DNA of 64,000 nt from Fibrobacter sp. UBA4223 (GTDB taxonomy: Bacteria > Fibrobacterota > Fibrobacteria > Fibrobacterales > Fibrobacteraceae). The notes beneath the pieces were generated by a model. The model was not told the DNA's origin, did no database searches, and saw only the letters and a list, made by a program, of their open reading frames with translations. Positions 61,461 through 64,000 of this stretch are shown here, piece by piece. Each line of letters opens with the position of its first letter. Positions within the stretch are counted from its first letter, which is position 1. The position numbers were made by a program, and so were the translations under genes. The stretch lies in NCBI GenBank assembly GCA_002382975.1, contig DFTB01000006.1:62001-126000 (forward strand). Direction: 5' to 3'.

Positions 61461-61497
61461 ATATAGGGGTTTGGTTGTAGGTATTAGGGGTCAGTAT
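61461..61497. repeat. TATAGGGGTTTGG...TTAGGGGTCAG repeat
   Basis: Short member of the (T)TAGGGGTT intergenic family directly after the UreE-like gene and before the shared terminator. Confidence 0.5.
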
Positions 61498-61500
61498 CAT

Positions 61501-61532
61501 AAAAAGTCCTGACGTTGAGTCAGGACTTTTTT
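61501..61532. terminator. bidirectional terminator
   Basis: AAAAAGTCCTGAC (61501-61513), loop GTTGA, GTCAGGACTTTTTT (61519-61532): a perfect 13-bp stem with U-runs on both strands between convergent genes. Confidence 0.9.
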
Positions 61533-61547
61533 CTTCTTAAAAAGTTT

Positions 61548-62354
61548 TTATTTCAGCACGGCGTTCTTGCCGCTAACCGAACCGTTGTGCTCGATAGACA
61601 CCATATAGCGACCGCTAGGAACCTTTTCGCCATTCCAGGAAACACTATTGAAACCAGGCTGGGCATTTTCGGCTACCACGGTGGCCACCACAGCGCCATC
61701 GGTATTCATCACCGTAACAGTTGCCGTTCCTGCAGATTTCAGGTTAAAGCTGATTGAATTGCGAGAGAAACCCTTCAGCTTAGCAGAACCGGGCTTGGCC
61801 ACATTGGGGTTTGTGGGTCTCGGGGCAAAACCTGCGGCCTTGTCCACATAAATGCCGTTCACATCTTGGGCACTAACGGTTCCCTCTTTCATCAAGGAAC
61901 CCCGCTTCAGAACTGCAACAAACTGCTTGTCGCCACTATTGGCGCTGGCATAATTTTCCAGTTCGGCAGCATCAAATTCCTTCTTGTTGTACCAGGATTC
62001 CACCTGAGCGCTTTCAAATTCCTTCACCGTAATCTGGGCACGGCGAAGCGTTGCCTTCAAAGTGTCTCCAGAATTAACGAAGGTGATTTCCACAGGCTTA
62101 TTGACCTGACCACGAAGCATGGACTTAGATTCTTCGATGTCCAGCCCCTTAAGACTGACTCCGTCTACGGCCACGATATCGTCGCCAGCCTGGATACCCG
62201 TCTCGGCGGCAGGTGTTCCCGGAATGACCTCTACCACATGGACTCCCTGAGGAATCTGGTAGATGGTAATACCCACACCGCCGAACTGTTCATCGGCCAA
62301 AACCGGAGCCGCAAGGAGCAATGCAGCAAGAGAAACCTTAATTAAACGATTCAT
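61548..62354 (-). CDS. secreted PDZ-domain protein with type IX-like C-terminal sorting tail
   Basis: 268 residues. Signal peptide LIKVSLAALLLAAPVLA. PDZ domain at about 22-100 (FGGVGITIYQIPQGVHVVEV, IPGTPAAETGIQAGDDIVAV). A linker with NVAKPGSAKLKGFSRNS is followed by a C-terminal Ig-like module (SAGTATVTVMNTDGAVVATV, SVSWNGEKVPSGRYMVSIEH) that ends in GKNAVLK. This pattern (vFNxxGxxV, WdGxxxxxGxY, K at the end) is the type A C-terminal domain used by type IX secretion. No protease domain. A candidate cell-surface adaptor protein. Confidence 0.8.
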   Translation of the reverse strand: MNRLIKVSLAALLLAAPVLADEQFGGVGITIYQIPQGVHVVEVIPGTPAAETGIQAGDDIVAVDGVSLKGLDIEESKSMLRGQVNKPVEITFVNSGDTLKATLRRAQITVKEFESAQVESWYNKKEFDAAELENYASANSGDKQFVAVLKRGSLMKEGTVSAQDVNGIYVDKAAGFAPRPTNPNVAKPGSAKLKGFSRNSISFNLKSAGTATVTVMNTDGAVVATVVAENAQPGFNSVSWNGEKVPSGRYMVSIEHNGSVSGKNAVLK

Positions 62355-62449
62355 GAAATTCTCCTTATATTATCCAAGTCTCAATATACAATATTTTTCC
62401 GTAATTTCAAAATGAGCAGAGCCCCAAAAAAGCATTTTATTCCCAAAAA

Positions 62450-63586
62450 TCAGTCAAACGGGCGAATTTCTTCGGATTCTGTGTCCGATTCCGCATCTTC
62501 CTCATCATCCTCTTCGTCCTCGTAGTCCTCCATAGTCTTATCACCAGGCACAATGACCAGACCAAGAGTTACAGGCTCCCCCTTCAGGTTCAAGTAAGCC
62601 TCCAAATACAAACTTGTAGACAGACGGAGCAGACGAAGGTCCAACATAGTCCCCCCCTTGTGGATACTCTTGGGGTTCAAGTTAAAAAACAGGAATTTCT
62701 TGTTGATGTACTCAAAACGGTCGCTATCATAGTTGATTTGCCATTCGGAATCCCCGTCGTTTTCTTGACGGTAGGTGCAGCGGTCATTGTCCAAATCGCA
62801 CTCGAAGCTTGCGCTTTCTTGATAGCGCTTGTTCCACTCGCGGCTAAAGGCACAGCTCTGCACGCGACCGGCACCATTACGGTTCTTGTTCAGTTGGTCA
62901 TTTATCACCACGTAGTCCATCTTCTGTTTTTTTACCTGGTTATAAACGTTCATCAAGATGATGTAAGCCTCGATATCCTTGGGACACTTGCCCGATAGTT
63001 CCACATCTTCGTGAGCCTTGAGCAAGGTTTGCTGCAGGTCTATGTCAATAGCGTCAGGAATTTCGCTTTTCTTGATTTTATCAAGGACTTCTTTGGGCGG
63101 TACCACCACCACCTTGTCGCCTTTCTTGATGGCGTAGCCCAGTTGGTCTCGAACATAGTCCAAGCACTGCTGCACGTGAATATGGACCGTATTGGACCCG
63201 CCCGATACAAAGTCCACACCGATGCGCACATTCCACTCGCCAGCGCTGTTTCCTGAATTCTTGTCTATTTCGCAGAAAGGCTCTTCACGGATACCGTCAA
63301 TAAAAATGATTTTTGCGTTGAGTTTAGTCACCAGAGAGGCTTTGTTATCCAAAGCCCCTCCCAAGCTCCAAAAATTGGGATTCTGACGCAACACCTCGGC
63401 AAAAGCCTTGTCGCCATCTAAAGCCGGCAACAAGGAATCGTTGCGGGCATTCTTCTCTTGCAGCAAGGCAGAATATTCCGTGGTCACAGTCATATTGTGA
63501 AAGCCATTACGGGTATCAGCGAAGGAAAGTGCAACCACAAAAAAAAGAACAAAGGAAACCAATAATTTCAGAGGCAAAACACGCAT
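62450..63586 (-). CDS. hypothetical secreted protein with acidic C-terminus
   Basis: 378 residues. Signal peptide LKLLVSFVLFFVVALSFA. The body has no family I recognise; IFIDGIREEPFCEIDKNSG and a KKGDKVVVVPPKEVLDKIKK segment are notable. The last ~25 residues are Asp/Glu-rich (EDYEDEEDDEEDAESDTESEE). Several Cys are spaced for disulfides. Predicted periplasmic or outer-membrane-associated. It lies 25 bases after the HAD gene stop on the same strand. Confidence 0.7.
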   Translation of the reverse strand: MRVLPLKLLVSFVLFFVVALSFADTRNGFHNMTVTTEYSALLQEKNARNDSLLPALDGDKAFAEVLRQNPNFWSLGGALDNKASLVTKLNAKIIFIDGIREEPFCEIDKNSGNSAGEWNVRIGVDFVSGGSNTVHIHVQQCLDYVRDQLGYAIKKGDKVVVVPPKEVLDKIKKSEIPDAIDIDLQQTLLKAHEDVELSGKCPKDIEAYIILMNVYNQVKKQKMDYVVINDQLNKNRNGAGRVQSCAFSREWNKRYQESASFECDLDNDRCTYRQENDGDSEWQINYDSDRFEYINKKFLFFNLNPKSIHKGGTMLDLRLLRLSTSLYLEAYLNLKGEPVTLGLVIVPGDKTMEDYEDEEDDEEDAESDTESEEIRPFD

Positions 63587-63611
63587 AGGTCAAAATTACA
63601 AAAAAAGATGC

Positions 63612-64000
63612 TTAATTTTCAAAGATTTCAAGGATGGTGGGCAGTTCTAGCAAGTGAGAAATATGATAATCTACCCAATCAGGAACATCTGATTCAGGGT
63701 TCACATAAACCGTAGTCCAACCACGCCTGTGGGCCGGTTCCAAGTTGCGAAGGGAGTCTTCTAGCAAGATAATATCATGGGAATCTTTAGGCATCGAACG
63801 GCCCATTGACGGAAGCTTTTCAGAAAGCCAATGTTCCATCTTTTGGTAGGCGCTGTCGTGGGGTTTGCCTACCCAGCCCAACTGCTTTAAGTCCAGCACG
63901 CCGTCTATAGCCGAGTCAATCCCCATGTGGGCCATGCCCGCCTCACTCCAGTCGTGACGACCGTTAGTAAAAACGAACCGCGGGCCCTCTAGACTTTGCA
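63612..64000 (-). CDS. HAD-superfamily hydrolase, pyrimidine 5'-nucleotidase-like (5' end outside window)
   Basis: The reading frame is open to the window edge, so the start lies beyond base 64000; 128 codons are seen. HAD motif II is FVFTNGRHDWSEAGM, motif III Lys in WVGKPHDSAYQ, motif IV in LLEDSLRNLEPAHRRGW. The motif I Asp region is missing because it lies outside. The pattern is that of SDT1/pyrimidine 5'-nucleotidase-type phosphatases. An internal Met at 63935 is unlikely to be the start because motif II lies before it. Confidence 0.82.
   Translation of the reverse strand, partial: QSLEGPRFVFTNGRHDWSEAGMAHMGIDSAIDGVLDLKQLGWVGKPHDSAYQKMEHWLSEKLPSMGRSMPKDSHDIILLEDSLRNLEPAHRRGWTTVYVNPESDVPDWVDYHISHLLELPTILEIFEN

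Overview
The window looks like a chromosomal contig from a Gram-negative anaerobe, most likely a member of Fibrobacterota (Fibrobacter-like). The visible reasons are lipoproteins that begin with a Cys-Gly-Asp-Asp-Ser-Ser type stretch after the lipobox, poly-Ser linkers, an outer-membrane/LPS gene set (LptD, KdsB), a complete type IV pilus assembly operon, a double-length UvrA, and a PDZ protein with a type IX-like C-terminal sorting tail. The assignment rests on recalled family features, not on a database search. Most genes lie on the minus strand.

Layout. 1-2565: an SUMF1-like secreted protein translationally coupled to a truncated lipoprotein-like gene. 2676-7949: tandem-fused UvrA with a LexA-like box upstream. 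8098-17049: a more AT-rich accessory block holding a Fic protein, a three-gene restriction-modification-like operon (GIY-YIG/SF2 helicase plus two methyltransferase proteins), a strongly structured non-coding region with two 50-bp repeats, and two unknown genes; it ends at tRNA-Ala(CGC). 17317-22908: fused siroheme decarboxylase, sugar nucleotidyltransferase, GuaB, asparaginase, DUF4416, Pth. 22909-27593: intergenic repeats, two paralogous lipoproteins, and siroheme synthesis packed into two fusion genes (CobA-HemD and chelatase-SirC), both carrying in-frame repeat insertions. 27623-32430: EAL signalling protein, acyl-CoA ligase, small lipoprotein. 32484-36567: MoxR-DUF58-transglutaminase operon. 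36589-44876: radical SAM, TrxR-like, PfkB kinase, rhomboid, CoaD, RsmD, an orphan PilM/PilN-like pair, ComEA-like protein, KdsB, GatC. 45256-47730: PcrA/UvrD helicase with a second LexA-like box. 47831-53704: pilMNO-(PilP fusion)-pilQ with a canonical promoter, followed by a PilZ protein. 54820-57557: pyrR-pyrB-inactive dihydroorotase. 57797-64000: cyclophilin, tRNA-Ala(GGC), LptD, a UreE N-domain protein, the PDZ/T9SS-tail protein, a secreted unknown and a truncated HAD phosphatase.

How the parts work together. PilM-PilN-PilO-PilP-PilQ form the inner-membrane platform, periplasmic link and outer-membrane secretin of a type IV pilus; the PilZ and EAL proteins are plausible cyclic-di-GMP partners. 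CobA-HemD and the chelatase-SirC fusion would carry hydroxymethylbilane to siroheme, and the fused AhbA/AhbB-like protein would decarboxylate siroheme. PyrR, PyrB and the catalytically dead dihydroorotase form a pyrimidine unit. UvrA and the UvrD-like helicase share a nearly identical candidate SOS operator.

The most unusual material is the region at 14543-15300 (repeated 50-bp element plus a large hairpin with a U-tract on the minus strand, just upstream of the restriction-like operon) and the families of small palindromic repeats that lie in intergenic DNA and also inside the tetrapyrrole genes.
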